From assembly GCA_022570795.1 (NCBI GenBank), contig JAKUDP010000001.1, positions 3,472,001 through 3,536,000 on the forward strand: a DNA stretch of 64,000 nucleotides, written 5' to 3'. The stretch's first letter is position 1. Each line of letters opens with the position of its first letter. Origin of the DNA: Sphaerulina vaccinii. Taxonomy: Eukaryota; Ascomycota; Dothideomycetes; Mycosphaerellales; Mycosphaerellaceae. A program made the position numbers and the translations under genes. The notes under the pieces were generated by a model. It worked only from the letters and a program-made list of their open reading frames with translations. It did not search any database and was not told where the DNA came from. Shown in pieces: positions 32,050 to 42,923 of this stretch.

Positions 32050-33863
32050 ATGAACGATCTGATTCTCGAAGGTCCTTTAGGACAAGTGCTTCAACAAATC
32101 CAAGCTCTTGAAGCAGCAAAATCGGAATTGCTTGCAGAAAATTTGGACCTAAGTGAAAGACTGGAAACATGGACGAAAGCAGAGATCGGCTTGCGAGCAG
32201 AAAATACAGCGCTTGCTGCGAAACTGGAAAGCAGTCAGGCGAGAGCAAAGGAAAACGATCAGCTGAAGACGCAACTGTCTCAATCACACTTACAGTGCGA
32301 AGCTCTACGAGCAGATTTGCTCGCTCTGCAAGGCCAGAACGAAAAGGATCGCGATGAGCTTGCGCGGTACACTGCAGCAAATACGACTCTGAGCAAGAAA
32401 TTGGAAGCCAGTACCAAGAAGGAAGCCGCAATGGGGGCGAAGAACGCGGTTCTGATTGGTAAGTTGGAAGCCAGTGACAGTAATACTGCTCGCATGGAGA
32501 CTCAGACGAGGATACAGCTCTCCGAGTCGGGCCTACAGTGTCAGACATTACGTGCAGAGGTCAATGTTCTGCAGGAGAAGGACAAGGACCAGAGTCATGA
32601 GCTTGCCAGCTGCAAAGCGCGCCTCGATTACTTGGAAATTGAGCTCGCAGAGGTGAAGGACGCCAAGGAAGACATCTTTTCCAAGCTTGAAGTGAAGGAG
32701 CTCGACTTGCAGCTGATGAGGGCCAGGCTGAAGAAGGCTAAGCGGAAGTCTACTGAGTCCGAAGATGCGGTTCAAGCTCCAGCAAAGTCGGTCGTCCTCG
32801 AAGAGAACTCAGGGAAGAAAACAGAGGCGGTATCGTGTAAGGTGAAGAGTCGGCTTGGAGCGAGGATAGAATGGCCCGGGTTTCAGGTTCTCGAGTTTGA
32901 AGGTTTGTTGAAACGCACCATTTTCCTGAATCAATACAGCGTACTGACGAGGAGTCTGCAGGTAACAAGAACTACCGCGACATGTATGACGGCGCTTCGT
33001 ACAATGACAACGGTGCGGCCGTTCGACAGTTCGCACGTTCGCTCAGGCCCTCGAAGCAAGTCGTGGAAATTCTGCAGCACCAGTGGGAAGTGAACGAGAT
33101 CTGCGAGTCGCCAGAATCACCCACGTGCGATCCCGAAGACACACCGGCCTTCACGTCCTCGAACAGTCCAGATGATGATGTCTTCAAGAGTCCAGCGACT
33201 CCTCAAGCAGAAGGTGAAACAATGGTACAGTGTACAGAGATCTCTTTCAAGGTTCCGCCGCCGTCATCAGCTGTCATGCAGGAAGACAGATCATGTCGCC
33301 AAACGCCAAGGTCACCTCTCCAAGACCAGAAAATGTCGGCTGTACCTCCACGGACATTGGTGGACAATTCCATACCTTCGGCGTACAGAGACGAGCGACG
33401 GGAGTCAAGACATGAGCTTCGCCTCACGATCCCAACACAGAATGTCTCCAGGTCTACCGAGCAAGGCCAGTCCTCGGATAATGTTCTTGACAATCAGGAG
33501 CACTTGTCGAGTTCGAGTAGCTCCTTGAAGCGGTCGCGATCGCGAGGTGAAGATATGAGTGACTCGCAGCTCAGACAGATGACGAGTGCGTGCGTGCGGT
33601 GCTACGCATTCGACGAACGGTGCTATGGTGAACCTCAATGTCGGGCGTGCTCGAAAGAAGGGCTGGAGTGCGAGCGGAAGAGATGTAAATTTGGCTTGAG
33701 TTGTCGCCATCCCAAATGCGCATATATACATCCTGGCCAGTGGGATGAGCAAGATGAGGCCTGGATAGTGCACAGTGGAAGTCTGCCTCTCATCGGGATA
33801 GACAGATATGGCTTGGCAAGGGCGAAGGCAAGAGGTCGCGAGCGAGTTTACAAACGACGATAA
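32050..33863 (+). CDS. Coiled-coil protein with C-terminal Zn2Cys6 cluster and CCCH finger
   Basis: Exons 32050-32836 and 32962-33863 (125 bp intron, GTAAGG donor, CTGCAG acceptor) give 562 residues. Residues about 10-240 form a continuous heptad-rich coiled coil with recurring units (LLAENLDLSERLE, LRAENTALAAKLESS). Residues 265-465 are low-complexity and Ser/Pro-rich. Then comes CVRCYAFDERC, YGEPQCRAC and SKEGLEC, with Cys at 473, 476, 483, 489, 492 and 499. This is exactly the CX2CX6CX5CX2CX6C spacing of a fungal binuclear zinc cluster. It is followed at once by Cys504, Cys510, Cys515 and His519, a CX5CX4CX3H finger. Zn2Cys6 usually lies N-terminal in transcription factors. Here it is C-terminal and fused to a finger type usually linked with RNA. 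The function is unknown. Confidence 0.7.
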
Positions 33864-35061
33864 GTTTGCATCCCTTGCGGTACGTCTTTCAATGGATCTG
33901 GCGTGAGGCGTACTGGTAGACTTGCTGATCCTGCAACTCATGGTCCCAATTGGATATCTGTAAAGGTCCGCGGCATGGAATTGAACAACGAAGAACTTCT
34001 CTGAGTGTTCATCGGCGATCCATGTGACAGCTCATCTGAAGATATAACGCCTTGGTTGCCATAGAAAGCAAGGTGGCCTTGGGCAAGGAACGCTTTTGCG
34101 ACCTCTAACCTTCTTCCTCTTGCCGTTGCCTGAGAAACCGCCAGTTGCAGTCTACGAATTGGCTTCTACCTCATCAGGGCAGCCAAACCAACGTCCGAAT
34201 GATAATGTCTGTTGGTATGCTTGCAGAGTTCTTCAGGTCATCTTGTTGCCGGGAGACAGTGTCGAGTTCGGCTTGACTGCCATGATTTGCGGGAAAGCCA
34301 TGCACGATAGGCGCTGTCAAGGCACTGTACGGTGTGTACAATAACGAATCTTGTGACGATAAGCCTGGCGATGGGTCCTATATGGATATCAGCATGAGAG
34401 TGTTGTCGTCGGCGCTTGGAGGGTGGAGTCTGCGATGTCCATCGGCTTTTGCTCACGTGCTGTGAGTATAATTGGCTCAAACACATGGATGGATGGCATG
34501 AGATCCACACTCGCGTTCCATGCAGCCATGCCATGGTAACCTCTGGTCACACAACTGGGATTGAGCTCCAGCTCGCTTGACCTCCATTTCTCCATCACAA
34601 CTCCACCTCATGGCTCCAGCGTGCATCTCAACAAGACAAGAAGCCTGCCATGCCATGCCATGCCATATTGCCAGCGCATCCGCGTCCGATATGTCGATCT
34701 CGAAGCCCAAGCAAAAGAGTTTCAGGGATCAGGGTAGAACTATGGCTGTCGGCTCCTGTCTGAAAACAGACCTGTTCATATTATTTCACGATCACATCAC
34801 ATTCCTTGATGGATCCAGGTATATCTAATCCCTACTCATTTTCAGCGCCTGTAATTTCTCATTTGCTACGAACATTGTTACTCATTGTTGATACGTGGGT
34901 GTCTTTACAACACTTGTGCACGCTTCTGCAGGTTTCCTTTCGCTTGCGCGAGTTTGACGCGTCGAGTGCGAAGTGGTCAATGGCAGAGAGACATTGACAG
35001 CAATTGCTAGTTTGGCGCACGCTCTACTTTGATCTACCAGACCCGCTATACATCGTCCACG
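33864..35061. other. Intergenic between the two coiled-coil genes
   Basis: About 1.2 kb without a supported gene. The minus-strand frame at 33405-33941 mostly shadows the preceding gene. It should contain the promoter of the second coiled-coil gene. A TGCCA tandem repeat is listed separately. Confidence 0.4.
34646..34665. repeat. Short TGCCA tandem repeat
   Basis: Four perfect TGCCA units in tandem. Similar TGCCATG words occur about 130 bp upstream. No function is apparent. Confidence 0.7.
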
Positions 35062-37896
35062 ATGACAGCCTACACCGCAGGCTCGCCTGTCAGGAGGAAG
35101 TCCTCGCAACCCAATCACCACTTGAATAGATCTGGCCCAACGACAATGCCCAGTGGTCGACCCGTCCTTCAGGAACTTCCCAAGAATAGGCCACGTCAAA
35201 CATCCATCTTCATTCCAGACAAGAATTCGAAAAAGTCCACTGCGATCAAACAAATGCGGCGAGTCTCGAAGACAGCGCCATCTGAGACACCTGTCGTGCC
35301 ATGTGCACCAATGCAGCCTTCCCATCCTCTGCCTGCACGGCTTCCTTCTCCGGAAGCGAGCGATCGCGAGGATATGCACATATGCAAGAAACGAAAGCTG
35401 GAAGATGGGGAGGAGTATACGGACGCGAAACGTGGAAAGCAACTTGCGATCGATACGTCCGTTGTGTTCGAGAGGATGTAAGCTGAGATTGACGAGCTTC
35501 GAGCTAGCAACGCAGACTTGGAACAACAGAAGCTAGACTTGACAGCAGAGATAGAGACATGTCGTGTCAATTTGCTCAAGGAGAAGGATGGGAAGGAAAC
35601 ACTGGCACAGCAACACCACAATGCTGTCGTGCAACAAGCTAAGCTTGAAAGGCAATACAGCGAGTCCAGCTTGCATTGCGCGAAGCTTAACACAACGCTG
35701 GAAGGGTGCCGCGCAGACTATGCTGTCACGGAGTCAAGGCTGCTGGAGGACCAGCGTACATTACGAGAGGCACTGGAGAAAAGTCAGGACCAGATGAAGG
35801 AGCTGGAGGCCTTACGGACAGCCAAGAGGAACCTAACGCTGGCGAACGAAGAACTTAGGGGACGACATTCGAAACTTGTCGACAAGAATGCCGATCTGAA
35901 GACCAGCTTGGAGAAAAGGGCCGAAGACAATGCTGTTCAGCGGAAGCAGCTGGAGGAAGAGCGACAAGCGTCTTCCATACGTGAAAGGAAGCTCAGCGAA
36001 CGAGTCGGTGAGCTGATAAGAACGAACAACTTCTTGAAGGCTGATCTTGCCACCGAGCGCGATACATCGAGCAGAGAAATAGCACTCGCGGTCGTCAAAG
36101 AAGCCTATGAGTTACGCTTGCGGAGAGCAGAGCAGGCAGAGCAGGCAGCTTTACATGCAGAGGGGGCGGCTGTGCAGGCAGAGGAGGCTGCCACTGCTCG
36201 CATTCGTCAGCTTCGAGCTGAGCTGGACAAGATCATGGCGTCCATGCAATCACAGTCGCGTGCTCATAGTACGGAACTTGCACAGGCTCGCTCAGAGAGT
36301 CAGACTGCACTATCCGTTCTACAGGCTGAGTGTAAGCAGAAAGCGATAAGTCTACAAACGATAGACTCAGAGTTGCAGGTCAAAGTCGACCAGTTGGAGC
36401 AGGAGCGTAGCACGCGAGAACAACTCAAGCTGATCAATGAATTGCTGCGTGAGTCTCATGTGCGGGCGTCCCGCAGTCTTCAGGCTGTCCTCGATGGCGT
36501 GGAAGCAAAACGCAGTGCCTCAGGCGCTGATCTGTTGGCAGAGCGAGCCTTACACCAGAAGGCAGCGCAAGAAGTGATGAAGCTGAAAATGGCCTTGCAT
36601 CTGAGTGATACGCGGCTTGCACAGCTCGACGCGCATAAGAATGAGCCGTATGTACAGTGCAAGAAAGAAGTCTAACAGTGCAAGAGCGAGGTCCAGAACG
36701 TCGGGGAACAGGCCTGCAGAGCTTTACAAGAGAAGACTGCAGAAATCGCGCGATTGCAGCACGCCTGCAGACAGCTCGGACTTCAATTAACTGCATCCAA
36801 CAACACTGTCTCCACGTACAGCAACGAAGTGTACCAACGAGACGCGCAAATCGAGCACGGGAACAGGATGCTGCATGAGCGGGAGCTGGCGTTGTTGCAC
36901 CAAAGGAAGTGTCAAATAGCCACGAAGTGGCACTGCGCTGCGATCAAGGCCCAGAGGGCTGTAGCGTGGGCAGAGCGGGAAGCGCAACGTGAGGAGATCA
37001 AGCGATTGATGGCGCGTCTCCACGGAGCCAGGCTCGCTCGGGCCCAGGCGGAGTCCGCAATGGCTGGTGCTGAATCCGCAAAGCTCATTGAGGTGAGAAA
37101 GGCAACGATACAATGTTCCACGATCCAAGCCGAGCTCAATGCATTGGTCGAACAGAAGAAGATTGCCGACGACGAGCTGGTTATCTTGAAGGGGACGCTT
37201 CAGTCTCACGTCGAAACACTCAAGGCCCATGAGACCTGTCCTACAGAAAAGAAGTGGCTGGATGATAAGTACCAGGAGACTTTCGACGAGAATCAATCTC
37301 TGCACGAGATGATTGCAGGACTACGTGCAGAACTCGCCGCCGTGCCAGTCGTCGGCACCTCAGATACGGTCGCGACACTACGTGAAGATGCTGCTTCCGA
37401 AGACTGTCCACGATCACCCAAAGCACATACTGTCGACCGCGGTACTGATCCTGCTAAAGATTCCCTTACGATCAATACCTCAGTTCAAGACGTGTGTGAA
37501 CGACAGCTTGCTACGCCGGCCTCGTCAATGTCACCTGCACCTCCTTCTTGCATTGCTACTAGTTTGATTTCACGTACCCCCAGCCGGTTGCGTACGGACA
37601 TGTCAGCAGACACAACGACACACCAACTCTTGACTCCTGGTGACATCTCGCCCACAAGAAGATCAAGCTGGACAGCTCCCATAACTCCTACGGCGTCCGA
37701 GGACGTTCGGAGAACAGCGCCTACCCAGCCCAGGAACTTTGCAATGGAGAAAGAGTTGATGCGACGCAGACACGACGAGAGCACTTCTCGGGACCAAGAT
37801 CTGTTCCCACACAAGCAGACAATTGCGCCACCGCGTCCGCCAATGCGTCGCCGATCTGTTCATAAGCGTCCTTTCTACGACTCCTACAGACCGTAG
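35062..37896 (+). pseudogene. Long coiled-coil gene with two in-frame TAA stops
   Basis: One reading frame stays protein-like for 945 codons from ATG 35062 to the stop at 37896, except for TAA at 35479-35481 and TAA at 36673-36675. No frameshift is needed. The first part (139 residues) is basic and Ser/Pro-rich, with KKRKLEDGEEYTDAKRGK. The middle is almost pure coiled coil (ELIRTNNFLKADLATERDTS, RLRRAEQAEQAALHAEGAAV). The third part continues the coil (IARLQHACRQLGLQLTASNN) and ends in a Ser/Thr/Pro/Arg-rich tail. I recognise no domain. The first TAA overlaps a GTAAGC donor-like sequence and the second lies 24 bp after a GTATGT. Short frame-keeping introns (30 nt for the first, 39 or 72 nt for the second) are thus conceivable, but 30 nt is below the sizes seen in this window. 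Alternatives are nonsense mutation, readthrough or separate genes. Confidence 0.5.
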
Positions 37897-38245
37897 ACAA
37901 TTCTTATTACATAGTTTACCACCTTCAGCTACCCAACTCGCTTACATACAGCTTTCATCTTAACCCATCAGGCAAAATGCTGAAGTGGAGTCGTTCCGGC
38001 GACCCCTCCGAAGTGAGCTGGAGTGTCTCTGATTGGTGCACAGGACTCTGTTCCTGCAGTAGGTCAATATCGAGCACCCACTTTCAGCCCCAGAACATCC
38101 ACTCTGACTTGCCGTACGGCGAGAGTATGAGCTGCGGGGTGTCAGAAACAATCTCTGCCTTCGCAAGCTTTCCATATACATCATCCTCAGCCGGACATCA
38201 AGGTGATCCATCTACCTTTCACTTTGGCTATTAGTAATCGCTGCC
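37897..38245. other. Intergenic, nothing recognised
   Basis: 349 bp between the coiled-coil gene and the MetE-like gene. It should contain the latter's promoter. Confidence 0.4.
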
Positions 38246-39569
38246 ATGTCTGCACCGCCACGAAACCCTCCGTTCCGAGCAGAGCATATTGGATCGCTTC
38301 TACGACCAGATGAGCTCGTCAAGAAGCGGTATGCTGTTGCTGAAGGCTCGGCGAAGCCAGAGGAATTGGTACCAGTCGAGCAGGAAGCCATTCGCGACAT
38401 CGTGAAGCTGCAGCAGGAATGTGGTATCAAATCAATCACCAATGGAGAGTACTCACGTCACCAGTTCTGGGGTAAGTCTGTAGCCGAGTCAATGTCCCAA
38501 ATCAGATGCTAACAATTGTTACTAGGCACCTTTATGGAGACACTCAATGGAATGGAAGAGATCAACCTGAGAGAAGGCGGCTATGATCAATCAATCTTCC
38601 GCATGTATGCACCAGGTCAGTGAAGCTCTCCTGTTCTCGTTCCATACACATTTCTGACAAGTCAAAGACGTGAAGTCATTTATGCACGCGAAGACAATCC
38701 CCAATCAAGTCACTGTTGCCACAGGCAAGCTCTCGCACACTGGAGTATCAACATTCCTACCCGAGCTAGAGTACCTGAAAAGCATTCTCCCTGAAGATCA
38801 GTGGTCGAGTATCAAGCTCACAATCACTTCTCCTTCGTGGTATCACTTCCGCTATGGGCCTAACAAGGCTTACCTGCCAGGGGTTTACTCGAGTGACGAC
38901 GAATACTTCGCAGATCTTGCCAAAGCCTATCAGGTTGAGCTGAAGATCTTGTACGATGCTGGTCTCCGTAATGCTCAGGTCGATGACCCAAATCTGGCAT
39001 ACTTCTGCAGCGAGGCCATGCTGGAAGGTTGGGCGAACGATAAGGAGAACTTCTTGACTGCAGATGAGCAACTCGATGCATACATCAAATTCTACAATGC
39101 CTGTTTGAAGGTGCCTGAAGACTTCCATATAGGCATTCATCTGTGCAGAGGCAACTACATGGGAAGTAAGCACTTCTCCGAGGGTGCTTACGATCGTATC
39201 GCCACGAAGCTCTTCAACGATTTGAATGTGTCAACATACTACTTGGAGTACGATACGGAAAGGGCTGGTGGCTTCGAACCTTTGAAGCACCTGCCAAAGA
39301 ACAAGAACGTGGTACTTGGTGTTGTCACTTCCAAGTTCCCGGAGCTCGAGAACCAGAAAGATATGGTCGACCGAGTGTACAAGGCTGCCGAGTTCGTGGC
39401 GCAAGGCTCAGGCCAGGCCCGTGAACAAGCACTCAATCAATTGAGCGTATCACCGCAGTGTGGCTTCGCGTCGCACGCCGAAGGCAACTCTCTGCAGCAC
39501 GAAGATATGAAGAAGAAGCTTCAACTGGTGAGGAGCATCGCCGACGAGATTTGGCCAGGTCAATCTTGA
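38246..39569 (+). CDS. MetE C-terminal-like (cobalamin-independent methionine synthase fold) protein
   Basis: Exons 38246-38471, 38526-38615 and 38668-39569 give 405 residues. The barrel begins FRAEHIGSLLRPDELVKKRY. The metal-site pieces of the UROD/MetE-like superfamily are present: GIHLCRGNYMGSKH (His and Cys), YYLEYDTERAGGFEPLKHLP with its Glu, and SPQCGFASHAEGN with the second Cys. True methionine synthase has a second, N-terminal barrel of about 350 residues, which is absent here. The protein belongs to the stand-alone fungal and bacterial group annotated as MetE-like, probably a zinc-dependent methyl- or alkyl-transferase acting on a thiol or other small acceptor. Its 3' end faces the aldoxime dehydratase gene only 66 bp away, in convergent orientation. 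Confidence 0.85.
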
Positions 39570-39635
39570 GAAAAGGGACGAGCATGTGCAGATGCAGTTC
39601 ACAGGCAACAACGTTGTGCATTGCGCAACTATGTA

Positions 39636-40727
39636 CTATACTGAAGCTAGCATGCCAGTCGTATCATGGCAACCAACATATTCGAAGTACTGTTGTTCGG
39701 GCTTGAGCACCATGACTTCGTGGAAGAGTCGCAGCGACACATTATTCTGGAGCTCGGCAGCATACTGCAGGAACCTGCCGAATATATCAAGATGGGTCTT
39801 GTGCTGCTTACTCCAACCTTCGAGCGACTTGAGATCATCGAAGTAAGCAAGCCCGAACGTCCGCTCTGTGATCTGTCCGGGTGACGTCTTGTGCGTACAG
39901 TCCATGAAGCGATTGCTGATACAGCCAACTTCCTCTCCCTCATCGCGCAAGAAGTCCATTCCTTTGACCAGAACAGGGTGCATGGTCTCAAGATACTTCT
40001 TCCTTTCATCTGGTGTTGTGTTTGACCAATCTTGTCCAGATCGGATCATAGCAAGATTCTTTCGTCCTGATACTTGGACTCGCTTGCTCCTCGTATCGGT
40101 CTTCTCAGCTCGCTCAGTAGAGGACTTGGGAAATGCTCTCTCACCAACGAGCTGATCTGTCTGAGCTGCGGCCATTCGATCCCTCATGCTACCCCAGTAT
40201 ACGTGCTGTTGCATCTCGCCAGAAACACTGGCACGCATATTCGCAGCACCTTCTGGGACCGCATTGTCTGAAAACACTGTCTCGAAGCGATCGATTGATG
40301 GCAAAAAGACTTCCAGGAACCATCCACGATCAGGCGAGACTTGTAGACTTGCCCACCACTCGCCGAACCCGCTATCTAGCTTCCAACTGTCATAATCGGC
40401 CTTTGTTTGCCAGTATGGAATCACAACCTCGTTTTGGTAGCCTCTATTATCGGCAACAGAAGCTGCTTCCCAGTACTTGGGTCTTGACTTCTCAGGTGAG
40501 TTCTCCACGAAATCAACCAGCTTCCTGTAATCAGGTCCTTGTGGCGCAGTGTTGTTCTCATGCTGAATGCCAATGACTGCCATCACAAGATCTTTGGCTT
40601 CCTTGGGAAAACGAGCACAGTAGGCTGGAAATGGAGGCATGAAGCCTGGTGGCGTCTTGGCCGGTATTGTGCGCTCCGTCTGGAGGTGCTCCGGGATCGC
40701 ATTTTCCAGTACTCGTGTCTCTGCCAT
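39636..40727 (-). CDS. oxd: Haem-containing aldoxime dehydratase (phenylacetaldoxime dehydratase family)
   Basis: Intronless, 363 residues, about the length of bacterial and Fusarium enzymes of this family. The enzyme removes water from an aldoxime to give a nitrile using ferrous haem b. Family residues appear in the right order: Arg182 in YWGSMRDRM, Ser230 in LAMIRSGQDWS, the proximal haem ligand candidate His312 in KTHLDIFGRFL, and the catalytic His candidate His336 in SLRLFHEVMVL. These correspond to the Arg, Ser and two His known from studied Oxd enzymes. The assignment to numbered residues is by motif, not alignment. The N-terminus (PAKTPPGFMPPFPAYCARFP) is typical. It is divergent from a nitrilase 630 bp away, which would use its product. 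Confidence 0.9.
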   Translation of the reverse strand: MAETRVLENAIPEHLQTERTIPAKTPPGFMPPFPAYCARFPKEAKDLVMAVIGIQHENNTAPQGPDYRKLVDFVENSPEKSRPKYWEAASVADNRGYQNEVVIPYWQTKADYDSWKLDSGFGEWWASLQVSPDRGWFLEVFLPSIDRFETVFSDNAVPEGAANMRASVSGEMQQHVYWGSMRDRMAAAQTDQLVGERAFPKSSTERAEKTDTRSKRVQVSGRKNLAMIRSGQDWSNTTPDERKKYLETMHPVLVKGMDFLRDEGEEVGCISNRFMDCTHKTSPGQITERTFGLAYFDDLKSLEGWSKQHKTHLDIFGRFLQYAAELQNNVSLRLFHEVMVLKPEQQYFEYVGCHDTTGMLASV

Positions 40728-41356
40728 GTTGTCTTGGAATTGTCTGAATTCGCTATTGTATCTCAGAGCTGGTACTCTATCGATTCTTCATCCTTATTAG
40801 CATTCCCGCAGCTCCCATTCGCCCAGGGCAGGCGGAAGAGATCCGACTTCGAGGCATTGTTAGACCGCGCCAGGAAAGTCTATTTCATGGTCGAGCAGCG
40901 GTGTTGTGGTAGCAAGATATGCCATTGGAAGCTGAGCCTGTGGCGATGGTCATTGTATCGACGGTACGAGCTCTTATCTCTCCTCTTTGATAGCGGCATA
41001 TGCGGCTTCTAACCTAGATCGTCAGTACTCCATGGCAAAAGCCCGATGTGAGGCTGAAGAGCTTGGGAGTGAGGAGACGATACCTTTTCTAGACCTGAAG
41101 AGAGGTCTCGGTCCGGGTCTGTATCGTCGTCAGCCCCACCTCGAGCCCACCACTTGGACGGAATCTTTGCGCACCCTGTTAGGGCTATGCTTGTGAACAT
41201 CATCTCGTTGAGCATGGGTTAAGACGAAGGTCTCCATCACATATAGTCGCATGTGCCTTGAAGAATCTGCTTATTCGAACAGCCAGTGGATTCCAAAGTT
41301 CGGAAGCAGTCTCATCATCTCGACAGTTCTTCACTCACCAACATATATTTTACATA
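40728..41356. promoter_or_regulatory. Divergent promoter region, aldoxime dehydratase and nitrilase
   Basis: 629 bp between the two outward-facing starts. It is the likely common regulatory region of the aldoxime-nitrile pair. No specific operator is recognised, and short frames inside are unsupported. Confidence 0.5.
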
Positions 41357-42557
41357 ATGGCTTCCACGACACCGGCAACTGTCCGCGTTGCGGTATGAGC
41401 ATCTTGTCGTGATCGGACGATGAGCATGGCTAATGAGTTGGCCAGGTCACGCAACACGAGCCGGTCTGGCTTGATCTCCAAGGCACGGTCAAGAAGACTG
41501 TCGACATCATCAAAGAAGCAGCAGGAGCTGGTGCTAAGCTGGTCACATTCCCGGAGTGCTGGGTTCCTGGCTATCCAGCCTGGGTAAGATATGACGAAGT
41601 TCGAAGAATGTTGTCATGCTCAAGATGTATGCTGACCTTTGAATTCCTTCAATAAGATCTGGAGCCGACCTGTTGACTTCGACCTGGGTGTCAAGTATGT
41701 TCAGAATTGCCTCAAGGTCGATAGTCCAGAGATGCAGCGCATCCGCGATGCTGCTGCTGAGAATCAGATCAATGTGGCTTTGGGCTTCTCCGAGAGAGAT
41801 GGCGAATCTCTATATATCGCCCAAGCTTTGATCAGTGAGGCTGGTGAATTAGAGATGACCAGACGCAAGATGAAGCCTACTCACATGGAAAGAACGATCT
41901 TTGGCGTAGGTCGTGGCAAGACAATGCTATCCCGATATTTTGCTGACTCCGTTTTGTACAGGATGCCACTGGTGCCAAGAGCTGCCTCTCGAAGGTTGTT
42001 GACATCCCAGAAGTGGGACGAGTCGGTGGTCTCAGCTGCTGGGAGCATATCCAACCATTGCTCAAGTACTACACATTCGCTCAGCATGAACAAATCCATG
42101 TCGGAGCCTGGCCACCTCTTGATGGATTCATCGAGGGCAGCCCAGGCTTTTACTCAATGTCCATCGAAGGTTCGTGCATCAGCATATTCTGTACACAGCT
42201 GTGTCGCTAACAACCGCAATAGGCTGCCGTAATGCGTCGCAGTCGTATGCCATGGAGTCACAGGCATTCGTGATCCATTGCACAACAGTCTTGACTGAAG
42301 CTGGCATTGAGGCCATGCAGACAGCTGGAGCACCAATCATGGGTCACCCAATCCAGGGCAGTTCTTGTGTGATTGGTCCAGATGGTCGCATATTGAGCAA
42401 GACCGACAATCCCAACGAGCAGCTCATAATCGCAGACCTTGATCTGAGTCTTGTCACGAAGACCAAGACCTTTGCGGACGCGTCTGGTCACTACTCCAGG
42501 CCTGATCTGATGTGGCTCGGTGTCGACGAGAAGGAGAAGCTCGTAGTTCGTGCATGA
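41357..42557 (+). CDS. Nitrilase (aliphatic/aromatic nitrilase type)
   Basis: Five exons (41357-41392, 41446-41583, 41657-41905, 41962-42169, 42223-42557; introns 53, 73, 56 and 53 bp) give 321 residues. The Glu-Lys-Cys triad is intact: Glu49 in LVTFPECWVPGYPAW, Lys129 in TRRKMKPTHMERTIFG, and Cys167 in VGGLSCWEHIQPLLKY. The CWEH context marks true nitrilases, which turn nitriles directly into acids plus ammonia, rather than amidases or cyanide hydratases. APIMGHPIQGSSCVIGPDG and YSRPDLMWLGVD complete the fold. The protein is cytosolic and would form helical oligomers. The first exon is only 12 codons and was set by its phase and the VAVTQHEPVWLDL junction. Its partner gene makes nitriles. 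Confidence 0.9.
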
Positions 42558-42923
42558 GCGACGGCTTGAGGTGGATGTTAAGATGTGTATAGCAGGATCG
42601 TGCAGCAGTAATGTATCGACCACTTCTTGATATTATTCGCGTCAGTGCTCAATATGACTGCACTGCGATTGGCGTATTGCTCTTGGTGCTCCCGATGAGG
42701 TTCTTGATGCGGTGGAAAGTCCAAAGAGAAGAAACCGAAGGAAACATTCAGGTGACCAGGGTATGCATGTTGTCGATCACCGCGAGGATCAGCCGACTGG
42801 AACCACACCAACAGCAACAGCAGCAACTTCGAAGCGTCGCAACATCACCATTGCAACAAGGACTATACAATGATACGAATTCGGGAGAAAGAACATGCTG
42901 ACCAAGACTCGTACTACTGATGA
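42558..42923. other. Intergenic between convergent genes
   Basis: 366 bp between the 3' ends of the nitrilase and the NmrA-like gene. A short CAACAG run occurs near 42808-42826. Nothing else is recognised. Confidence 0.45.

Noticed and set aside
35478..35507. A 30-base intron that would remove the first TAA of the long coiled-coil gene
   Set aside because: GTAAGC and a TAG end exist and the frame is kept, but 30 bases is below the smallest intron otherwise supported here (44). I kept it only as an alternative, not as the model.
36649..36720. A 39 or 72 base intron removing the second TAA of the same gene
   Set aside because: The donor GTATGT and a CTAAC site are attractive, but the sequence removed reads as normal coiled coil on both sides of the stop. 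Undecided, so not modelled.
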